Shown one piece after another: positions 19,774 through 31,396 of a stretch of DNA of 64,000 nt. Both the position numbers and the translations under genes were made by a program. Position 1 is the first letter of the stretch. Every line of letters begins with the position of its first letter. The notes beneath the pieces are model-generated. The model saw nothing but the letters and a program-made list of their open reading frames with translations. It ran no database searches and was not told the origin of the DNA. The DNA is from Clostridium sp. (GTDB lineage: Bacteria; Bacillota; Clostridia; Clostridiales; Clostridiaceae), in the NCBI RefSeq assembly GCF_029267215.1, contig NZ_JARIDH010000019.1, forward strand, positions 1 to 64,000. The letters run 5' to 3'.

Positions 19774-21102
19774 CTAATATTTTATTGTTCTTAAGCCCTT
19801 ATACTCATTTTTATTTCTTATAGCTTTTCTCATGTCACCAACCATATAAAGTGAACCACATATTAAAAGTAAATCCTTATTATTACTTAATTCTAATCCC
19901 TTTTTATATGCCTCTTTATAATCATTAAACTTATAGACATCAGAGACTCTTTCTTTTACCTTATTATAAAGCTCATCAATATTTTCAGCTCTATCACTAT
20001 GTGGCTCTAAAACAATAACAGATTTACACCCTCTTGTTATCTCTTCCACCATTTCATCAACCTGCTTATCTCCTAATACCCCTAAAATTAAATTTATATT
20101 TTCAAAATTAAAATATTTATCAATACTTCTTCTTAAATTTAAGATTCCGTCTATATTATGAGCCCCATCAATTACCACAAGTGGATTTTCTTCTAAAACT
20201 TCCATTCTTCCAATCCACTTAACTTTTTTTATTCCCTCATAAATATCTTCCTTGCTTATATTAAGACCCTTTTTCCTTAAATTATATAAAGAAGTTGCTG
20301 CTACCAAAGAATTTTTAACCTGATGCTCCCCAAGTAATGGACAATCTATATTAAAAGTATCCTCCTCTATTTTCATCTCTATTATTTGAATGTGATTTTT
20401 CTTATCTATAATTACAGATTTAATCTCCTCTAAATCTACTACCTTTAACTCACATCCTAATTCCTTAGTTTTATTCTCTATAACACTAAGTACTTTTTCT
20501 TCCTGAGGATAAGATATAACCTTAACTCCTTTTTTAATTATTCCACACTTTTCCCTTGCTATCTCTTCAATGGTATCTCCTAAAATATTCATGTGATCTA
20601 AACTTATAGATGTTAAAACAACTAATTCTGGATTAACAACATTAGTAGCATCAAGTCTTCCTCCTAATCCTACTTCTAAAACTGCATAATCAACCTTCTT
20701 TTTTGAGAAGTAATAAAACATTAAAGCCGTTATTATTTCAAACTGAGTTGGACTTTCATACCCAAGTTCAATAACTTTCTCTATAGCCTCTTTAACATCA
20801 CTCATAAAAAATGCTAATTCTTCTTTTTTTATATTTTCTCCATTAATCTGTATTCTCTCTTCAAACTCTTCTAAATAAGGAGATGTGTACATTCCAACTT
20901 TATATCCTGCTTCTTTTAAAACAGAACTTATCATTGAAGTAGTAGAGCCCTTACCATTAGTTCCTCCAATATGTATAAACTTAGTATCTTTATGAGGATT
21001 ACCTAAAAACTCTAAAACCTTCTCAATTCTATCAAGCCCAAAATTCATACCAAATCTTGAAGAATTTTTAATATATTCCATAGCTTCATCATAATTCATC
21101 AT
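19774..21102 (-). CDS. folC: Folylpolyglutamate synthase/dihydrofolate synthase
   Basis: HIGGTNGKGSTTSMISS, GLGGRLDATNVV, VVIDGAHNIDG. Confidence 0.95.
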   Translation of the reverse strand: MMNYDEAMEYIKNSSRFGMNFGLDRIEKVLEFLGNPHKDTKFIHIGGTNGKGSTTSMISSVLKEAGYKVGMYTSPYLEEFEERIQINGENIKKEELAFFMSDVKEAIEKVIELGYESPTQFEIITALMFYYFSKKKVDYAVLEVGLGGRLDATNVVNPELVVLTSISLDHMNILGDTIEEIAREKCGIIKKGVKVISYPQEEKVLSVIENKTKELGCELKVVDLEEIKSVIIDKKNHIQIIEMKIEEDTFNIDCPLLGEHQVKNSLVAATSLYNLRKKGLNISKEDIYEGIKKVKWIGRMEVLEENPLVVIDGAHNIDGILNLRRSIDKYFNFENINLILGVLGDKQVDEMVEEITRGCKSVIVLEPHSDRAENIDELYNKVKERVSDVYKFNDYKEAYKKGLELSNNKDLLLICGSLYMVGDMRKAIRNKNEYKGLRTIKY

Positions 21103-21126
21103 TTCTATAACACTCCTTAAAATATA

Positions 21127-21197
21127 TAAAGAAAGTGTATCATAAAGTGCTTAAAAAATATATTTATAAATTTTAAGCACTTTAGATACACTAAAGT
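21127..21197 (-). terminator. Strong hairpin between valS and folC (terminator or processing site)
   Basis: agtgtatcataaagtgcttaaaa...ttttaagcactttagatacact inverted repeat; T-rich tract on the minus-strand 3' side. Confidence 0.6.
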
Positions 21198-21209
21198 TTT
21201 CTTGTTATA

Positions 21210-23852
21210 TTATTGTAAAGCTTCTATTCTTTCTAGAACAGCCTCTAACATTTCTTTATATTTAACACCTTTTTCTCTTTCTTCATTAACAACAGCCTCA
21301 GGTGCCTTACTTACGAATCTTTCATTAGAAAGTTTCTTTTCAACTCTTAAGATTTCTCCCTCAAGTTTAGTTTTCTCTTTATTTAATCTTTCTAACTCTT
21401 TATCCTTATCAACTAAGTCAAGTAATGGTAAGAATAATTCTCCACCCTTAACAACAACTGATACTAAGTTATTATCTAAGTTATCTTTATTATCTAAGAA
21501 AGTAACCTCTGAGGCAGATGCAAGTTTTTCTAAGTAAGCTGCACCATTTATGAAGGCATCTTTAGCCTCTTCTGAAGCATAAGCCATAACCTTAGCTTTT
21601 CTTGAAGGTGGTACGTTCATCTCAGCTCTTAAGTTTCTTAATGATCTTATAGCTTCCATTATGAATGTCATATCTTTTTCAGCTTTTTCATTATTTAAAG
21701 CTTCCTCATATGTTGGCCACTTAGCAATTGTTATTGACTCAGTTTCTGTGCTTAAGTGAGTATATATTTCCTCAGTTATGAAAGGCATTACTGGGTGTAA
21801 TAATTTTAATCCTGTATTTAATACAGTGTAAAGTACATTAAATACTACTCCCTTAGCTTTTTCATCTTCACCATATAATACTGGCTTAACTAATTCTATA
21901 TAGTAATCACAAAACTCAGTCCATAAGAAATCATGTACTTTTTGAAGAGCTATTCCTAACTCATATTTTTCCATGTTTTCAGTAACTTCTTTAATTAATG
22001 AGTTCATTCTTGATAATATCCATTGATCTGCTAAGCTATACTCTTTACATTCTTTGTATTTATCCATAAGCTCTCTATCTAAGTTCATCATAACAAATCT
22101 TGAAGCATTCCAAATCTTATTCGCAAAGTTTCTTGCAGCTTCAACTCTCTCAGGAATGTATCTTATATCATTTCCTGGGGCATTTCCTGTTACTAACATG
22201 AATCTTAAAGCATCAGCTCCATATTCATCTATAACTTCTAAAGGATCTACACCATTTCCTAAGGACTTACTCATTTTTCTTCCTTGAGCATCTCTTATGA
22301 TACCATGAATTAATACTGTATCAAATGGAGTTTCTCCCATGTTATGGATACCTGAGAATATCATTCTAGCAACCCAGAAGAATATTATGTCATATCCTGT
22401 AACTAATGTTGATGTTGGATAGAAAAACTCTAAATCATCAGTTCTATCAGGCCATCCTAAAGTTGAGAAAGGCCATAGGGCTGAACTAAACCAAGTGTCT
22501 AAAACATCTTTATCTTGTTCTATATTAGAAGATCCACATTTACAACACTTAGTTGGATCATCTAATTCAACCATTATTTCACCACAATCTTGGCAGTAGA
22601 ATACTGGTATTCTATGTCCCCACCATAATTGTCTTGAAATACACCAATCTTGAATATTTTCCATCCAGTTGAAATAAGTTTTTTCAAATCTCTCTGGAAC
22701 AAATTTAGTTTTCTTGTTTCTTACAACTTCTATAGCAGGTTCTGCTAATGATTGCATTTTAACATACCATTGTTTTGATATGATTGGCTCAACTACTGTA
22801 CCACATCTATCATGAGTACCAACGTTGTGAGTATGAGGTTTTATTTTAACTAATAATCCTAACTCATCTAAGTCAGCAACCATTTGTTTTCTAGCTTCAT
22901 ATCTCTCTAAGCCTTTATATTTTCCACCTAAATGGTTTATCACACCACTATCATCCATAACTCTGATTTGTGGTAAGTTATGTCTCTTACCAACTTCAAA
23001 ATCGTTAGGATCGTGAGCTGGAGTTATTTTAACAGCCCCTGTTCCAAATTCTACGTCAACATAATCATCGGCAATTACAGGAATTTCTCTGTCTGTTAAA
23101 GGTAATTTTAACATTTTACCTACTAAATGAGCATATCTTTCATCATTTGGATTTACTGCAACGGCGCTATCTCCAAGTAATGTTTCTGGTCTAGTAGTAG
23201 CTATTTCTAAGAATTCATCTGAACCAACTACTGGATATTTAATATGCCAGAAGTTTCCTTCTTTTTCTTCGTATTCTATCTCAGCATCTGATAAAGCAGT
23301 CTGACATTTTGGACACCAGTTAGTTATTCTATTTCCTTGGTATATTAAACCTTCTTTATATAATTTAACGAATACGTGTCTTACAGCTTTACTTAAATTT
23401 TCATCCATTGTGAAAGCTTCTCTTGTGAAGTCAGCTGAACATCCCATTTTTTTAAGCTGTTCTCTGATTCTTTCTCTGTACTCATCTGTCCATTCCCAAA
23501 CTTTTCCTAAGAAAGCTTCTCTTCCCATTTCTTTTTTATAAAGACCCTCTTTTAAAAGCTCGTTTTCAACCTTAACTTCAGTTGCAATACTAGCGTGGTC
23601 TTGTCCTGGTAACCATAAAGTGCAATATCCTTGCATTCTCTTAAATCTTATAAGCATATCTTGAAGTGTATTATCAAGTGCATGACCTAAGTGTAATTTA
23701 CCAGTTATATTTGGTGGTGGCATTATTATTGTATATGGTTTTTTACTCTTATCAACTACTGGAGTAAAATATTTTTTCTCCTGCCAAGTATTATAAAGTC
23801 TTTCTTCAAACTCTTTAGGACTATAAGTTGTTGAAATATTCTTGTTATCCAT
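21210..23852 (-). CDS. valS: Valyl-tRNA synthetase
   Basis: [16 protein letters not shown] (HIGH-like), [10 protein letters not shown] (KMSKS), C-terminal coiled coil. Confidence 0.97.
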   Translation of the reverse strand: MDNKNISTTYSPKEFEERLYNTWQEKKYFTPVVDKSKKPYTIIMPPPNITGKLHLGHALDNTLQDMLIRFKRMQGYCTLWLPGQDHASIATEVKVENELLKEGLYKKEMGREAFLGKVWEWTDEYRERIREQLKKMGCSADFTREAFTMDENLSKAVRHVFVKLYKEGLIYQGNRITNWCPKCQTALSDAEIEYEEKEGNFWHIKYPVVGSDEFLEIATTRPETLLGDSAVAVNPNDERYAHLVGKMLKLPLTDREIPVIADDYVDVEFGTGAVKITPAHDPNDFEVGKRHNLPQIRVMDDSGVINHLGGKYKGLERYEARKQMVADLDELGLLVKIKPHTHNVGTHDRCGTVVEPIISKQWYVKMQSLAEPAIEVVRNKKTKFVPERFEKTYFNWMENIQDWCISRQLWWGHRIPVFYCQDCGEIMVELDDPTKCCKCGSSNIEQDKDVLDTWFSSALWPFSTLGWPDRTDDLEFFYPTSTLVTGYDIIFFWVARMIFSGIHNMGETPFDTVLIHGIIRDAQGRKMSKSLGNGVDPLEVIDEYGADALRFMLVTGNAPGNDIRYIPERVEAARNFANKIWNASRFVMMNLDRELMDKYKECKEYSLADQWILSRMNSLIKEVTENMEKYELGIALQKVHDFLWTEFCDYYIELVKPVLYGEDEKAKGVVFNVLYTVLNTGLKLLHPVMPFITEEIYTHLSTETESITIAKWPTYEEALNNEKAEKDMTFIMEAIRSLRNLRAEMNVPPSRKAKVMAYASEEAKDAFINGAAYLEKLASASEVTFLDNKDNLDNNLVSVVVKGGELFLPLLDLVDKDKELERLNKEKTKLEGEILRVEKKLSNERFVSKAPEAVVNEEREKGVKYKEMLEAVLERIEALQ

Positions 23853-24047
23853 TAGACAAACCTCCTTAAAATTTAAATACGAATATGTATTTATAAATTA
23901 TTTTCTATTTTAAAATCAACTTTAATATTTACTTAATTAAAGTTATGTATAAAGTTTAATCTTTAAATAGTTTTTATTTAAAACATTTCAAAAACACTTC
24001 TTGAAACATCTTTTAACAATTATAATTTCAATTTAAAAATGATTTTT

Positions 24048-24305
24048 TAGGCAATAAAAAAAGCCTTCAATCCATAAAAGGACGAAAACTCGCGGTACCA
24101 CCTTTTTTCCCTCAAAATTAAGGGCTCTTCAAAAATTAACGACTGAAAATGCCGTCTTTGATTACTTAAATTTTCACCAAAGAAACTCAAAAGCTACCTT
24201 CAAGATATAGACCTTAGAAATCTTACACCCTAGGATTTCCTCTCTAAAAAGCTCTTACTACCTTTACTCCTCTTTATCACTGTTTATATCACTATTTAAA
24301 TTATA
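24048..24305 (-). promoter_or_regulatory. T-box leader of valS
   Basis: Minus-strand AAGGTGGTACCGCG T-box sequence (RC at about 24091-24105); downstream terminator-like GGATTGAAGGCTTTTTTT; candidate Val specifier GTA in CTTGAAGGTAGC. Confidence 0.92.
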
Positions 24306-24566
24306 GATATATCTTATACCATTTCTAAAAGTTCTGTCAAGTAAGCAAAAAAATTCTTTATATTTTCTACATTACATGAATATTATTGCCATAGATGTTA
24401 ATAATTAAAATAGATATTTTTAAGAAAGCTATTAACTATTGAAATAAATATAATTGAAAGTGTGGTGAAAAAAAGGTTGCCAATTTAAAAAGAGCAAAAT
24501 TATTATAAAACTTTAAAAATAAATTAGATTAATAATATTTATATCTTTTTTTGCAACCCTCTGAGT

Positions 24567-24911
24567 ATGAGTAATTTTTCTAAAGCTAATGATCTTTATA
24601 ATACAAAAAATTATAATGATGCAATAAATTATTATAAAAAAGCCTTAGATAATGATGAATGTAAATGCCATAGCTACTACAATGCTGGTGTTTGTTACAT
24701 AAAACTTAAACAATATGAAAAAGGGATTGAAATGATTACTAAAGCACTTGAAATTCATCAAGATTCAAAGTATTTTTTCAATTTAGCCTATTGTTATTCT
24801 ATGACAAATAATAATAAAAAAGCATTAAGATATTTTAACCTTGCATGGGCATTAGATCATGCAGATATAGATTGTGAAAAAGCAATAAATTTAATTGTTT
24901 CAAAACTTTAA
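24567..24911 (+). CDS. Small TPR-repeat protein
   Basis: AKDLYNTKNYNDAINYYKKAL..., CHSYYNAGVCYIKLKQYEKGIEMITKALEI TPR units. Weak or no SD upstream. Confidence 0.7.
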   Translation: MSNFSKANDLYNTKNYNDAINYYKKALDNDECKCHSYYNAGVCYIKLKQYEKGIEMITKALEIHQDSKYFFNLAYCYSMTNNNKKALRYFNLAWALDHADIDCEKAINLIVSKL

Positions 24912-24941
24912 AATAGCCCTAATTCCTTTAACATATAACAC

Positions 24942-24980
24942 AAAAACAACCAAGCGTTTCTCTTGCTTGGTTGTTTTTTT
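24942..24980. terminator. Bidirectional intrinsic terminator
   Basis: aaaaacaaccaagcgtttctcttgcttggttgttttttt. Confidence 0.85.
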
Positions 24981-26151
24981 ACCACTCTCCTATAATCTTT
25001 CCATCTTTATGAGTTTCTCTATTTCGTTTACTATCAAAATAGTTACCTACTTTTCCAAAGGTAGGATCTACTGTTATCCACCTATCTTGTTCTTTTAAAT
25101 AAACCTCATTCCAAGAATGTGCTCCCCATTGAACTCCATTATATGCATCACCTGTGATTATTCTAACCTTTAATCCAACTTCCCTAGCCATAGCCACATA
25201 AAGACAAGCATAGTCAAAACATATTCCACGTCTACTTTCAAAAGCTTCTATTGCCCCTGATTTATACTTAGAAGGCATGCCTGTTATATTCTCTGCCTTT
25301 TTATCATCATAAGTTATATTTTCACTTATCCAAGTATAAAGAATCTTAGCCTTCTCCCTATCAGTTTCTGCATTTTTAACAAGTTCCTTCGCTTTATCAT
25401 TAATAGCTTTATTTGATTTTATTCCCTGTTCTAAGGTAACTCCATTATAAAAATTTATTACATTTTTTTCTGTTTTAACTCTTTTTTGAGTTCCTTCCTT
25501 AGAAACTTCTTCTCTTTCAGAGAAATTTTTGCTAATAGCTGTTACATACCTTTCATGAAAAGATTCATATTCCTTTGTTAAGGCTGCATAATACTTATTG
25601 TCATTTAAAAGATCATAAGACTTAGAATTAAGAGTTAAATGTTCTATCTTATTGCCTAAATAACCATTACTTCCTAAAATAATTATAACTAATGCACTTA
25701 TTATCATATAAAATAAAGCTTTAGGCATATTAAGTATTAACGCCACTCTTTTTCCAAATTTCTTACCTCTTTTAGCTTCTACATTCTTAAGCCATTTTAA
25801 GAATGGATTAACTATAATGAAATTAAATATTAAAAATACAAGTTTAACTAAATAATACAAAACCAATGTTAAAACTAATACTATTAATATAATTATTATC
25901 TGAGGTGATATATTAAGTTTTGATATTAAAAAGTCAAATTGAACTATAGCTATTGAAAAAATTCTTTCAATTACATTAACTTTTTTTATTAACATAAAAC
26001 TTAGGTAAAGAGCTAGAAAAAGTGAAAGGTAATTCCCTAACTCTTCAATGCTTTGCTTCATTCTTATAATATTGAACTTTCTTTTATAGGAAACCAATAA
26101 AGGAATTATAAAAGAACAAAGTATAACTATATCTATTAAGTTAAAATTCAT
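24979..26151 (-). CDS. Membrane protein with extracytoplasmic transglutaminase-like domain
   Basis: Several TM segments then SRRGICFDYACLYVAMAREVGLKVRIITGDAYNGVQWGAHSWNEVYL...WITVDPTFG (Cys-His-Asp triad context). Confidence 0.88.
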   Translation of the reverse strand: MNFNLIDIVILCSFIIPLLVSYKRKFNIIRMKQSIEELGNYLSLFLALYLSFMLIKKVNVIERIFSIAIVQFDFLISKLNISPQIIIILIVLVLTLVLYYLVKLVFLIFNFIIVNPFLKWLKNVEAKRGKKFGKRVALILNMPKALFYMIISALVIIILGSNGYLGNKIEHLTLNSKSYDLLNDNKYYAALTKEYESFHERYVTAISKNFSEREEVSKEGTQKRVKTEKNVINFYNGVTLEQGIKSNKAINDKAKELVKNAETDREKAKILYTWISENITYDDKKAENITGMPSKYKSGAIEAFESRRGICFDYACLYVAMAREVGLKVRIITGDAYNGVQWGAHSWNEVYLKEQDRWITVDPTFGKVGNYFDSKRNRETHKDGKIIGEW

Positions 26152-26156
26152 ATTAT

Positions 26157-26795
26157 CTACTCCATTAATTCATTGTTAGTTAGTCTTCTGACCACCTTAT
26201 TGCAACAATCATAATCATATCCCTTTGATAAAAGAAATCTAAATAATTTTTGAGATAATTTGTATTTATCACTTTCTTTTTTCTTTAGTATATTATATCT
26301 CTTCTCTGCAAGTTTAAATGCAGTATCATCTTCATCTTCTGAATCAATATTAGCTAATTTTTCTGAAAGCATATCTTCACTTATCCCTTTTCTTATTAAG
26401 GCATATTTAATCTTATTTCTACCTTGAGTTCTAAGTCTGTCTTTTATATACATCTCTGCATATTTTTCATCGTTTATAAGATTATATTCCTTAAGAAAAC
26501 TAAGTGTTTTATATATTGTATCCTCTTCAAAACCTCTCTCTTTAAGCTTATCTATTAATTCCTTCTCTGTTTTATATGCTTTCTCAACAGTCCTTAAAGC
26601 AGAATTTTTACATTTTATGAATTCATCATCTTTTACTATTTCACTTATTTCCTGAACATCTATAGAGGAATCTTTTTTAATTCCATGCTTATATATAAGT
26701 TCAGCGTCGCAAGCAAAGGTATATTCATTATCAACGTAAATATTAACTCTGTTTTGATTTTTCTTTTGAACTTCTATACTTGTTATTTTTCCCAT
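26157..26795 (-). CDS. recX: Regulatory protein RecX
   Basis: [25 protein letters not shown]; helical repeats typical of RecX. Confidence 0.88.
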   Translation of the reverse strand: MGKITSIEVQKKNQNRVNIYVDNEYTFACDAELIYKHGIKKDSSIDVQEISEIVKDDEFIKCKNSALRTVEKAYKTEKELIDKLKERGFEEDTIYKTLSFLKEYNLINDEKYAEMYIKDRLRTQGRNKIKYALIRKGISEDMLSEKLANIDSEDEDDTAFKLAEKRYNILKKKESDKYKLSQKLFRFLLSKGYDYDCCNKVVRRLTNNELME

Positions 26796-26799
26796 TGTA

Positions 26800-28044
26800 T
26801 TACTCCATTGGCTTTAATATGTGTATTGTAGGATTATTTAAATACTCTTTGCAAACCCTGTAAATATCATCACCTGTTAATTTCTCCAGTTCTTCCATAC
26901 TGTCTATAAATTCAGTTATATCTTTTCCTGAAAGACTTTGAACAAGTACATAACTACAAAGATTACTACAATCTTCTAAGGTAGACACTACCCCTGTTTT
27001 ATGAGTTTTCTTCATCATACAAAGCATATCTTCGTCAAAAGTTATGACTTTATTCTTTATGTCTTCTATGGAAGAATTTATAACCTCTATAACTTCATCT
27101 ATTGATTCTTCTCTAACTGAGGTAAAAATATTCATTGTATTTACATTTTCATCTAAATCCATTTGACTATAAACATCATAAGCAAGACCTCTTTCTTCTC
27201 TTAACTCCCTAAATAAAATTGAGTTTGAACTCTCTGCTAGTTTATAACTTAAGATTTTTAAAGGAAGTTTATCTTCTTCTTTAACCTCTTCAAAGGCATA
27301 AAGATAAGTAACTGTCCCTTGCTCAATCTGTGATTTATATGAAGTTTTCTTAATATCTCTATTTTTTTCTTTTATTATTTTAGCTTTTTTTCCACAAGTT
27401 CCTTTCCACTTGCCAAATATGTCTACTATTATCTTTTGCATTTGTTCATGGCTAAAAGCACTTACTGTTACTATAACACAGTTATCTGGAGTGTAGTATT
27501 TTTTATAAAAATCATAAACCTGTTTTCTTTTATAACTTTTAACATGTTCTTCAGTTCCTGCTATAGAATTTCTAAGAGATGATTTATAAAATGCATACTC
27601 ATGGGTTCTACTTAAGCTTAAATCTTCTAAGTCATCTTTATCAGTTCTTATTTCTGAAATCACAACACCTTTTTCTTTTTTCATCTCTTTCTCATCAAAG
27701 GAAGAGTTTAAAATCATGTCACCTAAAAGTTCTATTCCCTTTTCAAATTCTTCATCTAGGCAATTAATACTATAAACTGTTGAAATATAATCAGTATAGG
27801 CATTATAATCTCCACCTAAAAATTCTAATTCTCTATTTAATTCTTCATTACTTCTAGTTTTTGTTCCTTTAAAAAGCATGTGCTCAACAAAGTGGCTCAT
27901 ACCTAATTCTTTTTCTTCTTCATATAAAGAACCTATGTTAACTCCAATATTTATTGAAGCTAGCCTTGTATCTTTTTTTATTGTTATAACTTTTAACCCA
28001 TTAGGTAAAATTATAGTATTTTCATCAAAAGTCCATCTCTTCAT
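26800..28044 (-). CDS. M16 family zinc metallopeptidase (processing-peptidase-like)
   Basis: [11 protein letters not shown] (HxxEH) motif; [10 protein letters not shown]. Confidence 0.93.
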   Translation of the reverse strand: MKRWTFDENTIILPNGLKVITIKKDTRLASINIGVNIGSLYEEEKELGMSHFVEHMLFKGTKTRSNEELNRELEFLGGDYNAYTDYISTVYSINCLDEEFEKGIELLGDMILNSSFDEKEMKKEKGVVISEIRTDKDDLEDLSLSRTHEYAFYKSSLRNSIAGTEEHVKSYKRKQVYDFYKKYYTPDNCVIVTVSAFSHEQMQKIIVDIFGKWKGTCGKKAKIIKEKNRDIKKTSYKSQIEQGTVTYLYAFEEVKEEDKLPLKILSYKLAESSNSILFRELREERGLAYDVYSQMDLDENVNTMNIFTSVREESIDEVIEVINSSIEDIKNKVITFDEDMLCMMKKTHKTGVVSTLEDCSNLCSYVLVQSLSGKDITEFIDSMEELEKLTGDDIYRVCKEYLNNPTIHILKPME

Positions 28045-28138
28045 TAAAAACTCCTCTAAAATTATTTATATAAACCTTAGTTTTCATTGTATAATAATAA
28101 GTAAGTTAAAACAATATATTTTAAAGGTTGGTGGTTAT

Positions 28139-28810
28139 ATGAATAAAACGGTATTAATAGTTGAGGATGAAATACGTATAAGATTTCTTGTGAGAGATTA
28201 CTTTAAAAAAGAAGGATTTAATATCTTAGAAGCTTCTGATGGGGAAGAAGCACTTAGAATATTTTCTGAAAATGCAGTAGATTTAGCCATATTGGATATA
28301 ATGATGCCAAAACTAGATGGTCTTTCTGTTTGTAAAAATATAAGAGAAGTTTCAAACACTCCTATAATATTACTTACTGCAAAAAGCCAAGAGGAAGATA
28401 AACTTTTAGGCTATGAACTTGGTGCAGATGACTATATGACTAAACCTTTTAGTCCAAAAGTATTAATTGCAAAAGCTAAAGCCTTATTAAAAAGAACTGG
28501 TATTTCTACTGATAAAAATATTCTAGATTTTAATGGTCTTATAATAAATAAACTTTCTCATGAGGTTAAAATAAGAGAAACTGAAATTCTTCTTTCTCCA
28601 AAAGAATATGATTTGCTTATATATCTTTCATCAAACGAAGGAATAGCCTTATCTAGAGATAAAATTTTAGATAATGTTTGGGGATATGATTATTTTGGAG
28701 ACATTAGAACAGTAGATACTAATATTAAAAGACTTAGAGAAAAGCTTATGGATAAATCAAATTATATAGCTACAGTAAGAGGAAGCGGCTACAAATTCGA
28801 GGTGAAATAG
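28139..28810 (+). CDS. OmpR-family response regulator
   Basis: MNKTVLIVEDEIRIRFLVRDYF receiver, LAILDIMMPKLDG, TKPFSPKVL; winged-helix RTVDTNIKRLREKL...VRGSGYKFE. Upstream part of the ORF-track entry overlaps the M16 gene antisense. Confidence 0.95.
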   Translation: MNKTVLIVEDEIRIRFLVRDYFKKEGFNILEASDGEEALRIFSENAVDLAILDIMMPKLDGLSVCKNIREVSNTPIILLTAKSQEEDKLLGYELGADDYMTKPFSPKVLIAKAKALLKRTGISTDKNILDFNGLIINKLSHEVKIRETEILLSPKEYDLLIYLSSNEGIALSRDKILDNVWGYDYFGDIRTVDTNIKRLREKLMDKSNYIATVRGSGYKFEVK

Positions 28811-30336
28811 TGAAAAAAAATATTTCAAAAAGATTATTTGTAATTACTTTTAGTATAATAATTTTCTTAACTTTATTTACAATGGTATTTCAAATGACCT
28901 TTTTTCAAGAATTTTATTTAAAAAGAAAAAGTGCTGATTTAAATAATGCGGTCCTAAAATTTAGAGCTCTTTATTCCTATGATTTAAATAATACTAAATC
29001 TCTTTATAGAGCTCTTAGTTTTTTTGAATTAGAAAACAATGCTAAGATAGGTATATATTCCATTGATAGTACACCTAAATATCTTTCTGATCCAAAAGAT
29101 AGTCAAAATTCAGAAGCAACAGCTTTACTTAATGATATATTTATGGAACTTTATAGTGAGCCAGACTTTGCTAAATTACTTTTAAGCTCTAATTCTGGAA
29201 TTATAAGAATACATAATAGTGAAAAATATTCTACAAAGTATTTAGTTTGTATGGCTCCTTTTTCCTTTAATTCTAGAAATGACTCCATAATTATAGCCAT
29301 AACATCTTTCCAACCAATTGAAGAGGCCAATGCTTTAATTAAGGATTTCTATAAATACATATTGCTTATAGTACTTGTAATAGGCTTAATACTTTCTTAC
29401 GTATTTTCAAACCTAATAAGTAAACCTCTTGTTAAATTAAATAAATCTGCTAAAAAAATGAGTGCTATGGATTTCTCTGAGAAATGTGATATTAATAGAG
29501 ATGATGAGATTGGAAACCTAGCTAAAACATTAAACTTCTTATCTAAAAATCTTTCTAATGCCTTAGATGATTTAAAAATCAAAAATAAAAAATTAGAAGA
29601 AGATATAGAAAAAGAAAGAGAGCTTGAAAAACTTAGAAAAGACTTCATAGCAGGGGCATCTCATGAACTTAAAACTCCTATAGGTATAATTTCTGGTTAT
29701 GCTGAAGGAATTAAGGATGGAATTGTTGATGAGAATGATAAAAATGTCTATTTAGATATTATTATTGATGAAGCTGAGAAGATGAATAAACTTGTTATGG
29801 ATATGCTTGAACTTTCAAAACTAGAAGCTGGAAAGATTGATTTAAACATAATAGATTTTTCATTAACAGATCTTACTGAGGAAGTTTTAATGAAAAATGC
29901 TGTTGATATAAATAATAATAATCTATCAGTTGTAAAGAATTATCCTTTAGATGAGGATTATTATGTTAGTGGAGATGACTTTAAAATCGAACAGGTTATA
30001 ACAAACTTTGTTACAAATGCAATAAAATACTCTGAACCTAATAACAAAATAATAATTACTATTAAGCCAAGCGATGATGATTATATCTACTTCTCTATTG
30101 AAAATACAGGAGCCCATATTCCTGAAGAAGATTTAAATAAGATTTGGAATCAATTCTATAGAGGAGATACTTCTAGAAACAGAGGTGCTAGAAGTACAGG
30201 ACTTGGATTATCAATTGTAAAGGGACTACTTCAAGTTCATAACAGTGAGTATGGTGTTTGCAACACAGAAAATGGAGTAAAATTTTTCTTTACTCTAAAA
30301 AAATCTAAAGAGATATCATACCATGAAAATATTTAA
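28810..30336 (+). CDS. Sensor histidine kinase (GTG start)
   Basis: 2 TM, HAMP, H-box FIAGASHELKTPIGIISGYAEGI, N-box NFVTNAIKYSE, G-box STGLGLSIVKGLL. Confidence 0.95.
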   Translation: MKKNISKRLFVITFSIIIFLTLFTMVFQMTFFQEFYLKRKSADLNNAVLKFRALYSYDLNNTKSLYRALSFFELENNAKIGIYSIDSTPKYLSDPKDSQNSEATALLNDIFMELYSEPDFAKLLLSSNSGIIRIHNSEKYSTKYLVCMAPFSFNSRNDSIIIAITSFQPIEEANALIKDFYKYILLIVLVIGLILSYVFSNLISKPLVKLNKSAKKMSAMDFSEKCDINRDDEIGNLAKTLNFLSKNLSNALDDLKIKNKKLEEDIEKERELEKLRKDFIAGASHELKTPIGIISGYAEGIKDGIVDENDKNVYLDIIIDEAEKMNKLVMDMLELSKLEAGKIDLNIIDFSLTDLTEEVLMKNAVDINNNNLSVVKNYPLDEDYYVSGDDFKIEQVITNFVTNAIKYSEPNNKIIITIKPSDDDYIYFSIENTGAHIPEEDLNKIWNQFYRGDTSRNRGARSTGLGLSIVKGLLQVHNSEYGVCNTENGVKFFFTLKKSKEISYHENI

Positions 30337-30418
30337 ATAATAGCTAAAGCGAAGAAACTCCCATAGGTCAAAGAGCTTCGCTTCTTAAGGCTATTATTCT
30401 TTCATATTCGATAAAACT

Positions 30419-30484
30419 CTAAACTACTTATTAAAATGGTCATAAATTTCTATCTAAAATCAACACTAGTTTAAAACATAGCAA
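30419..30484. repeat. Dispersed repeat family copy C (one end only, minus orientation)
   Basis: RC gctatgttttaaactagtgttgattttagat resembles aggctctgttttaaattgatgttgattttgg at 10985. Confidence 0.45.
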
Positions 30485-30556
30485 AATAATAGTATATTTC
30501 AACTTAAATTAAATTTAAGTACTAAAATTTAATTTAAAACTTTAAAATATAAATTC

Positions 30557-30599
30557 AAAAAAGAGTGAGCAATAAAATTTTACGCTCACTCTTTTTTTC
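30557..30599. terminator. Bidirectional intrinsic terminator
   Basis: aaaaaagagtgagc...gctcactctttttttct. Confidence 0.85.
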
Positions 30600-30606
30600 T
30601 AAAACC

Positions 30607-31389
30607 TTATAACATTCCCCCATCAATGGTTATAATTTGTCCTGTTAAATAGGATGAATCATCAGAACTTAAAAATACTGATGTTTTTCCTATTTCATCA
30701 ACCTCTCCAAATCTATTCATTGGAATCTCCTCTTCTAAAGCACTCTTTTCATCACTACTTAGCCAAGCATTCATTTCCGTGTTTATAACACCTGGTGCTA
30801 TAGCATTAACTCTTATTCCCCAGGGGGATATTTCCTTAGCTAAAGCCTTAGTAAACAGGTTTAATCCACCTTTAGTTGAAGAGTATATAACCTCACAAGA
30901 GGCCCCAACATTTCCCCAAATAGAAGATATATTTATTACAGATGGATTTTTTCCATTTCTTAATAAATCCATTGAATCCCTTGTAAACTTCATAACACTT
31001 ATTAGGTTTACATTCATAACATAATCTAACTCATCATCTGTCGCATCCATGAATAATCCAACTTTTGAAACTCCTGCATTATTAACTAAAATATCAAGTT
31101 TTCCAAACTTCTTTTTAATAGTACTTATCATATTTTCCCTGTGATCTTTTTTAGCTATATTTCCACCTAGAACCTCAGCACTTCCACCTAATTCCTTAAT
31201 CATATCAACAGTTTTAAAAGCACCTTCATAGTCCCTATTATATCCAACTAAAACAAAGGCTCCAGCTTTTCCAAATTCTATAGCTATGCCTCTTCCTATT
31301 CCTTTTGAAGCTCCTGTTACAAAAGCTACTTTTCCTAATAATTTCTTCTCCATCTTTATCCTTCTTCCTGTTTCTATATAAAATAACAT
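30607..31389 (-). CDS. SDR family oxidoreductase (FabG-like)
   Basis: GKVAFVTGASKGIGRGIA; NNAGVSKVG; YSSTKGGL. Start likely at internal MEKKLLGK. Confidence 0.9.
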   Translation of the reverse strand: MLFYIETGRRIKMEKKLLGKVAFVTGASKGIGRGIAIEFGKAGAFVLVGYNRDYEGAFKTVDMIKELGGSAEVLGGNIAKKDHRENMISTIKKKFGKLDILVNNAGVSKVGLFMDATDDELDYVMNVNLISVMKFTRDSMDLLRNGKNPSVINISSIWGNVGASCEVIYSSTKGGLNLFTKALAKEISPWGIRVNAIAPGVINTEMNAWLSSDEKSALEEEIPMNRFGEVDEIGKTSVFLSSDDSSYLTGQIITIDGGML

Positions 31390-31396
31390 CTAATTT

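Noticed and set aside
27878-28138. N-terminal ~87 aa of the 310-aa response-regulator ORF
   Set aside because: Overlaps the M16 peptidase gene antisense; the receiver domain starts at MNKTVLIVEDE (28139) with its own SD.
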